In this document: one piece after another, positions 45,598 to 58,875 of the stretch | Layout: every line of letters starts with the position of its first letter | How positions within the stretch are numbered: position 1 is the stretch's first letter | Notes under the pieces: generated by a model | What the model saw: the letters and a program-made list of their open reading frames with translations, nothing else | The model's database searches: none | What the model was told of the DNA's origin: nothing | Assembly (NCBI RefSeq): GCF_963583255.1 | Contig: NC_084804.1 | Span: forward strand, 21,706,061 to 21,770,060 | DNA: 64,000 nucleotides | From: Pyrus communis | Lineage: Eukaryota; Streptophyta; Magnoliopsida; Rosales; Rosaceae | Direction: 5' to 3' | Position numbers and translations under genes: made by a program

Positions 45598-45657
45598 GCG
45601 TGGAAAGAGCCCGCCATCTGGAGCTTTCATTGGCCCTAACCCAACAACAATAAAATG

Positions 45658-45658
<1 letters not shown>

Positions 45659-45693
<35 letters not shown>
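45659..45693 (+). repeat. CT microsatellite in COR28 leader
   Basis: An uninterrupted CT run of about 35 bases lies about 150 bases before the ATG, probably within the 5' UTR. Confidence 0.9.
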
Positions 45694-45696
<3 letters not shown>

Positions 45697-45845
45697 TTGT
45701 TCGCGGCCCTCCCGGAACAGAACGACGAGGGTTTTTCTGCTGAATTTTATAATCACATTTTGTTTTGCTCCCTCTTTTTCTTCTGCGAGAGCTTTGGAAA
45801 CGCACCGTTTCGTATTCTGTCCGATCGGCCAGCTGAACTCCGGCG

Positions 45846-48800
45846 ATGGGAGAGAATTTCCGGGAGAATACTCAGCCTCCGGATTCGGATCCCGAGTTGA
45901 TTCTCACCGTCTCCAATTCGCCGTCCTCCTCCGCCATTACTCTCGACGCTTCCAAGGAGCTCCGGCTTCGTTGTTCGCATGCAGCTTTGGTAAAATTCCA
46001 TTTTATTCAGCTCTGCTTTCTTACTCTTACCTCTTATTCCGTACATATAACCGTTCTTATTTTTTTGTTTTATTCAATAAATTTATATTAATATTTGTAG
46101 AAGAATTACTGTTATTCTGTATTTGGTTGAGATTTTGTATGCTTTTAATTTTTTGGTTTTGGATCCACTGATGGTGTTTTGCATGCCATTTTTTAGAATC
46201 AAATCTATTTATTTATTTTAAAAAATTTAATGTTTTTATAGTTACAATGGATAATGTTTTAGAAGAAATCTATTATACAGAAGAAGGAGATCGCATTTCC
46301 AAACATTTTGGAATTTGAATTGAGAAATAACTGGTGTCATTTTTGTGCAGTTTTTACTTTTGGAAATTGTTTGTGATATATCTTATTTCTTTGTCAGTTT
46401 TGATGCTCTTTTGATGTGTTTAACATTTCCAGTGGCGGTGTTTAGAATTATTTTGAGCTCTCTGTGGATTCATAGCGATGACGATAATTTGTATTTTAAC
46501 TCTTTCGTCATGGTTTCAATTCTATGCAAGGACGTTTGAGTGGAGAGTTGATTATAATGTAGGACTACGAGTCGAGGATCGAGCTCATGATCGATGCTTC
46601 CTTTGATAGTGACAGTCCACTGTCTACTTAGGAGAATTCAGGGGCATGGAAGCATTTTTCTTTTGCTTTCTCTTTTCCTTGATACTTAAGTTATATGCAC
46701 ATTCGTTTTCATCTGTTCCGTGTAGTAGTGTTTTGATTTTGATTAGTATTTTAATGAAGTTTTTCGATTTTAAATCACTTAACGACATGTACATTAGGTC
46801 CCTGAAACTGCAGTATTTAAAACTTTCTTTTTATAAAAATGGAATTTTACAATTTGAAATATGTGTTTATCTTATGGTGGTTAGAGGTGTTGGAAACAAT
46901 TTCTTTTAATATTTGAAAGAAGATATTGCTTTAGATTAACAAAGTCGAACTAGTTTAGAATTGGGATTCATGCAAGCTGAAATGAAGAATCTGGGACAAG
47001 ATGTTGTAACTACTGTAGCACTGTGCCTAAGCGAACATCATAACTCCTCCCATTATGCAGTTTCGAGAAATATGCTTTGATAATTCGGATGATGATTGTG
47101 AAAAGAAAGGGATAGAGAACTTGATTTGTTATCCATTCAGCTAGATCCTTAGGGCGTTCATGTTCTCAAGTAACAAATTTCAAGAATGCTTTAGAGAACA
47201 AGAAACTAAAGGTTGAGTCTATTATGAATTTGATTGTAAGTTAAAGGGTAATCTCCTTTTCTTATTATGCTCTTTGAAGTTGATACGTTTTGTTTTACTT
47301 CTTCTGTTGTAACTTTCTGCACAATTTAATGATGAGCTCCATTGTTTTTGTTTGGTCATATATGTTTAAACTTCATAATGATATTCTATTGCAGGATGCA
47401 TCCATGGAGTGGACAAATGAGAAGCACGAACTGTATATTAACTCTTTAGAAACATCATTTGTTAACAAGTTATACCGTTCCATGCGTTTGAGGGAGTGGA
47501 ATAAACAAAAGAACGTTAGAGGAACTCATTCATCACATGAGTTGCCATTCAAGACTCAGAATTCTTCCGAGCAGGTAAGGGATCAAATCTGCTATACGTC
47601 TTGGTTGTGTCTGTGAGCATGTGGGTTATGGTTTGGTTTGGTAATTGTACACATTTGTTTGCTTTCACTATTTCTTACCATCATGAATTATTTTGCAGTT
47701 CATGGTTCTTCAAGATGGCGGTTTGCAGAAAATCAACCTTCAAAGGAATGAAACTTTGATGGAAAGCACAGCCGATTCTCATGTTACTTTGAAGAGTCCA
47801 GGCATAAGTCATTTTCTGCCTGCAGGAAAAGGCTGCAACGGGTCATCTCCTAATCTTCGAGAGCATGTCTTGTCTTGGAGTACGGGGATCCACTTAAGAG
47901 AGAGGCTGACTTCGAAAAACATCAATGCCTCATCAAGAGGTAACTATGACTAACTTGCCTATTTGTGCAGAATTTCTCCTTCAATCTCCTTATGATAAAT
48001 TCTTTCAGATAATTTCTCCCAAATTTCCTTCCCTATTTCGTACGTTACTTTCATGCACATGCACACTACCTCGCTCTCTCGCCCCCATGCACATACGCGC
48101 GATTTGCATGCATAAGTGCAGGAGATATACGTGGATTACGAAATTGTGGAAAGAACAGTAGACATTGGTAATTGCTACATATGTACCTAATTGGGAAATA
48201 GGGTACGATGCCTACCTCATGTACCTAATTGGGAACTCAAAATTTTAATCGATCTTTCTACTTTCCCTGGATTAGCCATTTTGGGAAATACATTCTGGTC
48301 AACTTATGCCTGTGTATACATATACACCAATACACATAACAAGGTTTTTTTTCTTTTGAAAATTTGGTATTTTGAGTAAAATAAATGCTTTCACTTTTGC
48401 CTAAGTACCTGTAGTGTCACATTATTGACAGCTATGAACATATGTCATCCTTGCATTGCAGTGTTGCTAGACAACACCATGTTATTGCAGTATTCCTTAA
48501 TTTGCATGCACTGGGTATTGAGAATTCCATCATATGCTTTTATCGATTCGTGTGTTTCACTTTTTCATTTTCCTTTTTGGTTTTTGATCTTTGTCTAGTC
48601 ACAGAAGTATCTGGTCAGAACTTTGTGGATGAAGACGATGGAGAGAAGCTAAGAAATGAATCTGTACCAAAAAGGCATAAAAGAGCTGCGGCTGATGCTT
48701 TCAGCAATGATCAAGTAAGTCTACATTAAACACAAGAACACCAAAAAATAACATTTGGAACAAGTTCTGCATATTCCTCTTGCCTTGGTTATAACACATA

Positions 48801-48967
48801 AGATCCCATGATTATTGTCCCGTCTTAATTGTTGAGGTAGCCATTTTTTTTAACTCCCTAATGTGCTTTTTCAGCTTGTGCCTTCGGGAAATTTTGATAC
48901 TAAAGAGGTTTCAGTGGTCCATAATGTTCCCTTTGAAGGAGTAGAGCGTACAACAAATTGCTGTTAG
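45846..48967 (+). CDS. COR28: COR27/COR28-type cold-regulated clock protein
   Basis: Five exons (45846-45989, 47395-47574, 47699-47939, 48599-48714 and 48875-48967) give 257 residues. The diagnostic block follows the first splice: SMEWTNEKHELYINSLETSF then VNKLYRSM (about residues 51-78). Other parts are poorly conserved, acidic/Ser-rich, with a basic KRHKRAAADAFSNDQ segment near the C-terminus that could act in nuclear localisation. Arabidopsis COR27 and COR28 are nuclear night-phase proteins. They repress clock and photomorphogenesis genes, act with light-signalling factors and affect freezing tolerance. Length is close to those relatives. The 1.4 kb first intron is the longest in the gene. 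Position beside the EMB2758 and DUF1685 genes supports COR28 over COR27. Confidence 0.88.
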
Positions 48968-49442
48968 AGCACCAGGTGAGCTTCATATGTCCGAATTCTG
49001 ATCTTCGCTATACCTAAGAGGAAGCTGAGCTGCAACGTCGTATTGAAGTTTTGATAGGTAAACATTACAGATTCATTGGAAGGATATACTTTACATTTTC
49101 AGCTGTTGGAAGATGCCTAATGCAATCGCTTACATGGAGGGTTCTTGTTGGGAATGATGTTTGGGGTAATGGTACCGTTCTTCGGGCGAAAGTTTACACG
49201 GAAGAGGCCATCTCCGTTAGACTTCGGCAGTAGGTTTAGTTGATAATTCACATTGGTAGCGGTCGAGATAGGTTTCTCCAGTGTCTGGAATTCCATTATG
49301 ATATTTCTAATTTACTTTGTGGACAAATTTCAGAACAGGTGAATTTTGTTATAGCATTTGGTAGTTTCTCTTTTTCCTTTTCTTCTGATAGAAGGTTGAT
49401 TAATATTCTGTAGGGGCACTCGTAATTACCAGATTGACATGC
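48968..49442. other. COR28 3' flank
   Basis: The 3' UTR probably occupies the first part. No further gene is supported. Confidence 0.4.
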
Positions 49443-49546
49443 ATGGGCCCCGTTTGGTGGGTTGGACAGGATTGGATGTATCCATCGTTTTATGTAGATC
49501 TTATCCTATATAATATTCCATTATGTATGTCCCACCAAACGAGGTC
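49443..49546. mobile_element. short foldback element with GTTTGGTGGG ends
   Basis: The inverted ends CCCCGTTTGGTGGG (left) and CCCACCAAACGAGG (right) bound about 100 bp. No clear target duplication was found, so the superfamily is unassigned. A longer element with similar ends (GCGTTTGGTCCACC) starts near 50117. Confidence 0.6.
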
Positions 49547-49565
49547 ATACTCATTTAATTTTTTA

Positions 49566-49684
49566 GAATTGTTATTAGCACTCCAAAAGTTTCATTCTAC
49601 ACTCTTCACCAATGTATTTTTCTTTCTATTTATAGAATGTTTGGAGTGAAAAATGATATTTTTTTAGTGCTAATAATAAGTGTC
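49566..49684. mobile_element. Mutator-type MITE, family A copy 4 (degenerate)
   Basis: The left end GAATTGTTATTAGCACTCC and the degenerate right end TAGTGCTAATAATAAGTGTC match the family. This copy is more diverged than the others. Confidence 0.7.
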
Positions 49685-49713
49685 TTTTTTTTTTTAGTAC
49701 AATGATATATTTT

Positions 49714-49832
49714 GGGAAGTGTTATTGACATTCAAAAAATCTCATTTTATACTCCTCACAAATATATTTTCTTTCCTAATATAGAAAGTTTGGAGTGTAG
49801 AATGAGATTTTTGGAGTGCTAATAACAATTCT
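49714..49832. mobile_element. Mutator-type MITE, family A copy 5
   Basis: The copy starts GGGAAGTGTTATTGACATTC and ends GTGCTAATAACAATTCT. Flanks ATATATTTT and CTATATTTT match at 8 of 9 bases. It lies only 30 bases from copy 4. Confidence 0.78.
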
Positions 49833-49842
49833 CTATATTTTA

Positions 49843-49995
49843 CACTAAAAAGAGGGGGCAGCTAAGCTACACAATAGACAACCTAATTTAGTATCGAAAT
49901 CGCTATTTACGAGATTCAAACATAAAACCTCTCACTTATAAGTGAAGAGGAATATCATCAGACCGTAGTACTGAGTTTCTAGGCCATGCTTTTAA
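49843..49995 (-). mobile_element. tRNA-derived SINE (family shared with 59793-59945)
   Basis: On the minus strand an A-box-like ACTCAGTACTACGGTCTGAT is followed by CTCTTCACTTATAAGTGAGA and a box-B-like GTTTGAATCTCGT. The copy at 59793-59945 shares the CTCTTCACTTATAA segment in the same orientation and relative position. Confidence 0.6.
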
Positions 49996-51753
49996 ATTAC
50001 CAGATTACCAAATTTCAACTACTCATTTATCATATAGCAACCTAATGTAGCCTAATCGTGGACTAAGTACCTTTTTTTTTTTTTTTTTTTTTTGAACGCA
50101 TGGACTAAGCACCTTTAGGCTGCGTTTGGTCCACCAGATTGGATATGATAAGTCAAATTAAATTGGATATTAATATTGTCCCTTGTTTGGTGGAGTTAAA
50201 TGTATCATGAATCGGATATAAATTTCAAATTTATATCCAAAAATAGGGGGTTTTCAATCTATTTTTTTATTGGATTTCAAATACAATCTTAGACGAATTT
50301 TCAAGTCAATTCAAACAAATGCAATTAAATACCCAAAGTTCAATCCAATCCAATCCGAACCAGTTCACTAAACATGCCCTTACCTCTATCGTGGGAGGTT
50401 ATGACAAGGTCAATAACAAGTATTTGGAAGTGTATTTAAAATAAATAAAAGTGCTTTTAGAATACAAAACTCATCTAATTATAAAGTGGGTTCTAGATCA
50501 CGAAAGCGCTTCTGACCATGTGTAATTGAAAAAGTTAAAAGCGTTTAATTTTTCAAAAAAGAACTTGAAGTGTTTTTTTGAAATCACTTGTTATATGCTT
50601 CTTTTGAAAAGTACTTCATGTGTTTTTTCAAAAAACATTTACATTTTTCTTGATGATTTCAAGGTGCTTATAATAGAAATATTGTTATTGAAAGCTCTTT
50701 TCAGCAGAAGTGCTCTCTAAAGAAGCATTGCCAAACCAGATTTTGTGAGACTTATTTCCATATGCAAGTTCACTATTGAAGACTAGCATGTTCCAAAATC
50801 AATGCCAACAAGTCGTTTTCCTCAACTTTGCCGAACCTTATGTTACATCTACTTGAGTATTTACACACTCAAGAGTATTGTTGTAGGCGGATCGACTCAT
50901 CAAGTTCCATTGAAATAGGATCCACACTAGGAAAAGCACTTGCCATTCATTGGTTATTTAACATGTAATTGTGTAATCTTAGTTAGATTTGGATTATAGA
51001 TTATCCATTATTCTAGTGATTCTTTTCTTATAGAATTGTAGTTAATCCTCTCCTTTAGTTTAGTATAAAGAGTATCACACAATCTAAGCACCCCTCACAT
51101 AAATAGGGCGCAACAAATATTAATAAAGTGATGAATTATTATGATGGTTATCTTCCAATTTTAATAAAGTAAAAAGTTACTTTTAGCGATTATCTTCAAT
51201 TAAACCTAGTGCGTTATGGATTCACACCAAAATACAAATAATTTGGTTTGATCTAGTCGATTCTAAATAGGCGAACCAAATTGAACTGAACCAAATCATA
51301 TTAATTACGGTGTGGTTTGGGTGGTTTGAACAATTCGGGCGGGTTTGGCCATCCGTAGCGTTACGGTGTCTCCATGATTCCATCTTCGTCGAACGCACAA
51401 CAAAACGATGCTTTACGTTTGCTTCTCCAAACAACAAAAACAATTTTTCCAAAAAAAAAAAAAAAAAAAAAAAAACCAACAAAAACAAAAACAAATTGAA
51501 CACTCCTGACGGAGATGTCATCGGACTCTTGAACCTTTGTGGTTGTTTGACTTGCAACTCAAGAAAAATCAACCACTCCACGAGTACATCACCATGATCA
51601 AACCCATTTCCTCTTTCCCATCGAAGCCCGCACCTAACCCCGTCATGTTCCTCCGCTGAAAAACCCATTACAAGTCTCGACTTTTCGGTCACCTTCGCGG
51701 GAGCGTCGGAAATTTCCCGGAAAACCAATAGAGCCACCAATTTGGTTCGTTTG
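49996..51753. other. gene-free spacer before the fucosyltransferase
   Basis: No gene is supported. It includes a 24-base T run (about 50070-50093) and a probable hAT-like foldback (about 50117-50381). About 50395-50750 is degenerate repeat with AAGTGCTTTT-type text. A 24-base A run (about 51451-51474) lies in the fucosyltransferase upstream region. The long minus-strand ORF at 51222-51770 has no recognisable domain. Confidence 0.4.
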
Positions 51754-54700
51754 ATGGGCTTGATATCCACTCAGAGAGGCTCGAGACCAGCGGCGACCTC
51801 CGAAGGCGGCTTACCGGTCTCTCTTGGGGTGGCTTCGGCGGCAGCGCCCAAGAGAAAATGGTCCAATCTGATGCCATTTTTTGTTGCCCTTGTGGTGATA
51901 GCAGAGATCGCGTTTCTGGGTAAGCTCGACATCGGAAATAACACAGGTTTAGTCGATTCGTGGGCGGACTTGTTCGTCCGGACGCCGTCGACTCATGAAG
52001 TGGCGGTGCCGGCGGCGGAGAGTGGGGACTTGGTGTTGCTGAGTTGCGAGGAGTGGTTGGAGAGAGAGGATGCTCTCGAGTATTCCAGGGATTTTGACGA
52101 AGAACCTATTTTGGTTTCTGGTGATGAGAAGGTAATTTGCAGCTTTTACTTAATTTTAATTGTCTTCTTATTTCTTTGAAATTTATTATAAAGTGGTTTT
52201 TTCTTTTTTAATTCAATGTGGTTTTCGTTTTATTGGATTTTTGTTTAAATTGGATTGAGATTTACATCTCAATAGTTTCATGACATGAGTGAGACAGATA
52301 GTGCAAGTTTGAATTTTTGTAAGATGTTTACACTGCTTAAGCTGTTGATCCTTGTCCTTGAAAGCAGGATGTGAAGTTTGATATTCGGTTTTCGACTACA
52401 TTGTGTTAGTCATGCCTAGTTCTTGTACTCTACTAGAGCAATTGATCCTTGAGATTTGAAGATGGATAAGCGGTTGACGCTTTTGGCTGCATATGTTCTT
52501 TTATTGGTCAATTTTTGCTGCATTATGTTAGTCTTGGTAGAAGGTAGTCTAGCGGTTGATGCTTTTACGATACTCTCTTTCTCTCTTGCTCATATTTGAG
52601 ATTTAGGTATAATGAATTGAGCCTTCGTTCTGGGAGACTTCAACATGGAGTTTTGGGACATAGCTGACACAATACACTTTTGTCACGTCTTGTGTTTGTT
52701 CTTAATTACGTTTGTATTGTCAACTACATAGGAATGGAAATCTTGTTCTGTTGGGTGCCAGTTTGGATACAATCCTGCAAAAAAACCTGATGCTGCTGTT
52801 GGTTTAGCTCACCAATCTGGGACAGCCAGTATTCTTCGGTCCATGGAATCAGCTCAATACTATTCAGAGAATAATCTTGCTCATGCACGACGGTGGGTAA
52901 GCACAAACAAATATGGCCTTATTGCAGTTTTTGAAGATTTTCTCTTTTTCATTTTATGTTGTTTGAAGAAATGTTATCCCTTTATCATAGGAATTGCAAT
53001 CTCGTACAAGTATTGAGCAATTTTTATTTAAATGCTTTTAAGATATTTGAAGGCTTATTTTCTGGGAAAAAAGGTAACCACAAATTTGAAGAGATGAAAA
53101 CAAATTATTTTATCCCATTAAACATTAACCCTTGGTTTAGAATATCTCGTATGTCAAATGTCTAAACGTCTATCAACCTGAAACATTACCATTTGATGCT
53201 GCTGTGGGATATAAGCCTAAGTGTGCTGGTGGGATATACCAATTATTCATGTAGTCAATTGGAATTACTTAGTGTAATCATTTCTCGATTGCATTCTGGA
53301 CAGTGTTCTTCTTTTCCTTTGGGGGAAACCCTCAGAATGAGAACTTCATTTCTACTAAAACTTGTTTGTATATCTAATATTTTTAAACCTTTACCTTTGT
53401 ACTGGTAGGAAATATAATATTGTTATGACAACTAGTCTCTCATCGGATGTTCCTGTTGGATATTTTTCTTGGGCTGAGTACGACATCATGGCACCTGTCC
53501 AGCCAAAAACTGAGACAGCCCTAGCAGCTGCATTTATTTCCAACTGTGGTGCCCTCAACTTCCGCTTGCAAGCTCTTGAAGCACTTGAAAGTGCTAACAT
53601 CAAGATAGACTCTTATGGCGGTTGCCACAGAAACCGTGATGGAAAAGGTGTGACATTTCAGATATGATTTGTAAAGTAATAATAATTAGACCATGTTAGT
53701 TTCTCGTGTCAAATCATTACAAATTGGAGTTGTAACTCTCTTGCTTTCGTAAGTATGTCGTGCTTTCTTGGCGTGTCGTATGAGGTTTGCAACAATCTGG
53801 GATTCAATTATCATGGCATTTATTTTGTTTGTGTTGAACATGTTCTGCGTTGGCTCCATGCTGTCTTGTAGGAAATTGAATTCTAGGTTTGCAATCACAT
53901 TGGACTAGATGTTCCATATATTGGCTAAATAGTTGGCATCTTGAATCAAATCCACTAAAAGAGAAATGGAGATAAACATCGCTACCTTTTGCGAACATGT
54001 CATTTGGATATTAACGTCAAAAAAGCTAAAATTTTTTGGGTATAAAAAGAGTTTAAAGTTTGTTCATTACAATATATGAATGTGGTTGCCTCTAGGAGAG
54101 AAATCTATTGGATTTAGTATTTTTTTTTTCTTGTTCTGTATATGGCAACAACATGGTGCACAGGGAATATACTTGCTTGAAGGGTTAAGAATATATCTTC
54201 ATGTATGTGTGCATATAACATGTGCAACGTATCTCTTGGGGAATGAACGGATATATAATGGCTTGATATCTATAGTTTGATAAGATATACATAACCTGTT
54301 ACTGTTAAATAATTTGCTTTTTTTTTTTTTTTTTTTAAATGAATCTAGCAGTTGATAAAGTTGAAACTCTGAAGCGCTATAAATTCAGTTTGGCCTTTGA
54401 GAATTCCAACGAGGAGGATTATGTTACCGAAAAATACTTCCAATCTCTTGTTGCTGGTATGAAACTACTCTCTCTCTCTCTCTCCCCCTTCCTTCCTCCC
54501 TGGTGTGTTGATTATGTAGTTGTGATGTATAATATGGAAAACGTGTGGAGGAAAAAATCAGAATTTGGGAGCAACCAGGAAAGCCTTACCAAAATGGAAA
54601 AACAGATAAATGTTGTGTAAATACTGCGGAAGAAAAATGTTGGTAATACTTCAGAAACAAATTTAAAAGATGTTAATAAGGATGGAAGACTATTACACGC

Positions 54701-55930
54701 TTTCATATTTGAATTCACAGCATTTTTCCTCTAACATCTACAAGATCTAATGGATTACATTTTCACATTTAACATAAGGATTATTATCATGCATATGAGA
54801 AAAAAATTGTTGCAAAAGAAAAGTTCAATATATGTACTCAAGTTCGAGAAAGATGCTGGGAATGGATGTTGATATTTATTATTTCAGGATCTATACCTTT
54901 GGTTGTTGGTGCTCCAAATATTGAAGAATATACTCCTGCGCCTGGTTCAATTTTACATATTAAGGAGCTAACGGATGTTGAATCGGTTGCCAAGAGAATG
55001 AAATACCTTGCAGATAATCCTGAAGCATATAATCAGTCATTGAGGTGAATAATTAGTTGTTTGTTTCTTCTCCTTCTCTTCTTTTCCGTTATACGTTGAA
55101 TATTTTTTTCTTTGTTTCAGTATTAAGATTGAATGAGATGTTTAATGATTAGGTGGAAGTATGAGGGTCCATCTGATTCTTTCAAGGCTCTCATGGACAT
55201 GGCAGCAGTACATTCATCATGCCGTCTTTGCATTCACCTGGCAACAATGATTCGCGAGAAAGAAGAAATGAACCAAGGGTTCAAAAAACGACCTTGCAAG
55301 TGCAACAGAGGCTCGGGAGTCGTCTATCACTTATATGTAAGAGAGAGAGGGAGGTTCAAGATGGAATCTATTTTCTTAAGGTAAATTCATTTCCCTAACA
55401 TCAATTACCACACTAGCATCCAAGACTGCCGGGAATGGGATTTGTCTGTACACATCGTTTAGAACCTCACCACTTTTCATCATGCTTAAAGATTTCCGTC
55501 TAAGTTTATTTCATATTTCCAGAAATTGAGGGAAAGAAAGTGAAAAATTTGTGTCATTGCATTTTTAGAAATTAATTGAGTATTTTTGTCTTCATGCGGC
55601 CTTCGGATGTCCCCAAATCTCTTTTTCTGTTCCTAAATTTGGAGGAAAAATCTCATTTCTGTTTTCTGGAGCAGGTCTGGCAATCTGACTCTTGGAGCGT
55701 TTGAGTCTCTGGTGCTCACAAAATTTATGTCTCAGAAACATGTGCCCATTTGGAAACCGGAAAGACCTGAAAGCATAAGAGGAGGAGACGAATTCAAAAT
55801 ATATAGAATATATCCTATTGGCATGACACAGAGGCAAGCTTTATATACCTTCAGATTTAATGGGGATGCTGATTTTAGAAGACATGTTGAAAGCAACCCC
55901 TGTGCAAAGTTTGAAGTCATATTAGTTTAG
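51754..55930 (+). CDS. FUT11: core alpha-1,3-fucosyltransferase (GT10), Golgi
   Basis: Seven exons (51754-52131, 52732-52892, 53409-53647, 54349-54456, 54888-55044, 55153-55380 and 55675-55930) encode 508 residues. The enzyme adds fucose from GDP-fucose in alpha-1,3 linkage to the innermost GlcNAc of N-glycans. It is a Golgi type II membrane protein. A short basic N-terminus precedes one membrane anchor ([15 protein letters not shown]). The catalytic part has [34 protein letters not shown], and the GT10 signature [30 protein letters not shown] and CRLCI in the Cys-rich C-terminus follow. The Met at 51754 aligns with the usual MG-start; an in-frame Met four codons earlier is possible. FUT11 and FUT12 cannot be told apart here. 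Confidence 0.93.
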
Positions 55931-57307
55931 ACTGAAATATGCATTCCGTCAACTGTAATCATGGATATGCTGATTTTAGCAGCTCACCACTGATATATAT
56001 GTCTAGGGATACCGAGGTGGTCTCGTTCGGGTAGTTGTTATGCCCTCTTTCTACAGACTGATTGTTGCGGGAGTGATCTGCAATATCATTTGGGAAGAAG
56101 GAAACATATGGTAAGCCCATTGTTGCAGCTAATTTAGTTGTGAGATTCTGTATTCCCTCCAGCAGAGTATATCGAAGCAAAAGTGTTCCTTTCTGCTTTC
56201 AGTCCATCAACAGTCGTAAAAGGAACACAGTGTTGGGATGCAAATACTGAAATCGGAATTTCATCTTGGAATTTAGAAAATGGTCATAGATTATTTTTAG
56301 CCTTTATTTAAAGGATTGCGAAATTATGACGTTATTTCTTTTACGTGAAAAACTGGTATATGATTTATTTTTTGGAAGTTGAATTTTGAATTCTTAGGTT
56401 ATTATGTGTGTGTTTTTTTTAATTGATGAGTAAATATGTTGGATTACAAATTTGAATCTCGTGGGTAGGAGAACAAAGTAAAACTTAAATTATAGCCAAA
56501 GGTATCTCTGTTGATTTCATTAATTGTGCTTTGGTTAAGAAATTGGGTTGGAAAATTGATCAACAAATACCTTGATGTCATGATTGACAAAGCTAGGAAG
56601 GGATAGTAGATGTGAATTTGCATTAACTGTGAAGTTGTGATATAGTTTTGTGGCTCAATATTTGAGGATTTTCGGTTCAATTCTTTGGAATTTATGACAA
56701 ATTGAAGACGAAAGGTCAAACACTATTGTACGTATATTTTTTGCCTTAGAATAACTATTGGGATCAAGGTCTATTTGGGGTTATATTGTGTCTCATTGAA
56801 TCTGAACTTTAGCTGCTATTGAGAGAGAATTGACAGAGGATCAGCTAGCTAAATTGTACCTCTCCCTACCAGCTTACCTCTTCCTCCAGCTCAAATACCT
56901 ACTAGCTTGCTTCCTTGTCGAACTCTTAACTGTAAGATTTCTTTATTAAACAGTGGTAAACAAGAGCTGTTTGGCTTCGGGATAGGTTTTGAAAGATGCC
57001 TTTGCGGAGCCTTTGGTAGGCTCTCAGGCTCTGTATCAAAGCGAACGGATGCTGGGCGTGCCACTGTTGGTTTAGACCAACATAAATCACATGGGTTGTA
57101 CTAGCCTCGCTTGTTGTCGACATAAAGTAAGGCTATACGTCAAAATACACGGCAAAGTTAAAGTCCCGACATGACTTTGAATAAAAACATGGCAGAGTTA
57201 AAAGTCCTGACATGCCAAAGTGTTAGGAATTTTTGCCCAATTGTCGACTAATAGCCTCGCCTCTCGAAACATGAGTAAATTGAGAAGAGGGGGAGGAAAG
57301 GGGAGGG
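55931..57307. other. fucosyltransferase 3' flank and spacer
   Basis: The first few hundred bases probably include the 3' UTR. No further gene is supported. Confidence 0.4.
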
Positions 57308-57561
57308 ACGAATCGAAGCGATGCAGGGCTAAATCTTAGTGGATCGTGGCAGCAAGGCCACTCTGCCACTTACAATACCTCATCGCGTATTTAAGTCCTC
57401 TGCAAAGGATTCTACCTGCCGCTCGGTGGGAATTACGATTCAAGGAGGCCGGCACGGCTTGTCCGCCGCGACGGCGTGACCATCGACATGAGCCTACCAC
57501 TGTTGGCTTAGACCAACATATGGGATGCTGAGCGTGCCACTGTTGGCTTAGACCAACATAT
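57061..57561 (+). repeat. 24-bp motif repeated three times around the rDNA fragment
   Basis: CCACTGTTGG(T/C)TTAGACC followed by AACATA occurs at 57061-57084, 57497-57520 and 57538-57561. The last two lie within a roughly 41-bp tandem repeat. The first lies on the other side of the 25S rRNA-like fragment, so the motif brackets it. Confidence 0.85.
57308..57495 (-). pseudogene. 25S rRNA 3'-end fragment (decayed)
   Basis: Read on the minus strand, the segment corresponds to the final part of plant 25S rRNA. It contains CCGAGCGGCAGGTAGAATCC, then TTTGCAGAGGACTTAAATAC, GTAAGTGGCAGAGTGGCC and CCACGATCCACTAAGAT, ending near the mature 3' end at about 57308. Substitutions show that it is a dead copy. 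It is isolated from other rDNA and its plus-strand ORF is meaningless. Confidence 0.85.
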
Positions 57562-58875
57562 GAAAGTTATTTAGTCATGAACAGATTGAATACTTGTGCC
57601 ACAAGTTACTTAAACTTCTTTGTTTAAAGAATTGTTTATGGATGAGTTAAATCCATAACGAGTTCTTTTCTCTGCTTCGTGGTCAAGGACTTTTAATTTG
57701 CATTGTATGCCAGTTCTTGAGAAGGTGTAAGTTTATTAAAAACAACAGTTTATTAAGGTTAATTGAACGGTAAGAAAAACCAAAGTAAACTGCAGGGAAA
57801 TAAGTAATAACTTGAAATGAAAAACTCCTAGCAAACGTTAGAAATAAATTCAAATGACAGTGTAAAGCATTGAGAAAGCAGTAAGTGATACAACTGAATG
57901 CAAATGTGAAGGATCGAGCATAGTTTCAACCTTGTCGGGCAAATTTTGTTGCGTGTCAGGCACTCTTTGGCTGTTTACAATATATGAACTAACTTTGGAG
58001 GGAATAATGTTACATGACTACTAATGAAATCGACTACACCAAGAAATGTAGCAGACCACCGTAAACTTGCTGTCCACTAGCTCCCACATCATAACATTTT
58101 AAAAGTATTTAGATCGCAGAACTGCACTTTAGTAAAAAATAAATACCCAACAAGGGTTTAGTGTTTTCCAAAGTGCTTGGGCCTAATTAAACTAGGTCCA
58201 AATAATTCTCAGCCCAAACAAGAGCGACACTTTGTTTTCCTTCTTCTAAGAACCAAATTTAAGTATATTTATTGTGATCATATTAAGAAACTGAACCACA
58301 TCTAACCATGAGTTAGGTAGTGCTACAAATGAATCAAACAGTGTAGAGTTTCTGTTTGTATTTTAAAATAATTAATTATATAGTATTAGTTTCCTCCAAT
58401 ATCTTAATAAGTAAACAATTTTTGAAGCATTAGTAGCTATAAGAAAATAATACCTCACTCATTTATACCCCGAAATAACTCACAACTGCTTATCTTCGTT
58501 CTGAACATATATATCTAAACACTCACATCATTCTCATTTATGAATGCCCCTCACACAAATGTTACTCTAATATCAAGTTGATGTTCGAATAAAACTTATA
58601 AAATCATATCATTCTCATTCATAAATGCCCCTTCACACAAATGTTACTCTAATATCATCTATGATCTTAATTCGATTAAAAATTATAATTTGTTCTTATT
58701 AATCTAGGTGACGTAAAGACTGTTAATATCACAAAAAGAAATTGGCCACCAAGTATGACGATGCTTAATCGCAATTGTGTTTTATTTGTTTACCATTTTA
58801 GTAGAAAATATTCACACGGTGTTCCTAAGACTCAAAATTAAAAACTTTCAACTTAAACCGTATATAGTAAAATTT
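57562..58875. other. gene-free spacer
   Basis: No gene is supported. Near 58510-58660 a phrase with CATTCTCATT(T/C)AT(G/A)AATGCCCC and ACACAAATGTTACTCTAATATC occurs twice about 95 bases apart. Confidence 0.4.

Noticed and set aside
51222..51770. 182-residue minus-strand ORF
   Set aside because: It overlaps the start of the fucosyltransferase gene and contains a run of phenylalanines from a poly(A) tract. No domain is visible.
58500..58670. Possible short tandem array with CATTCTCATT text
   Set aside because: Only two imperfect units are present. It is a minor local duplication with no further structure.
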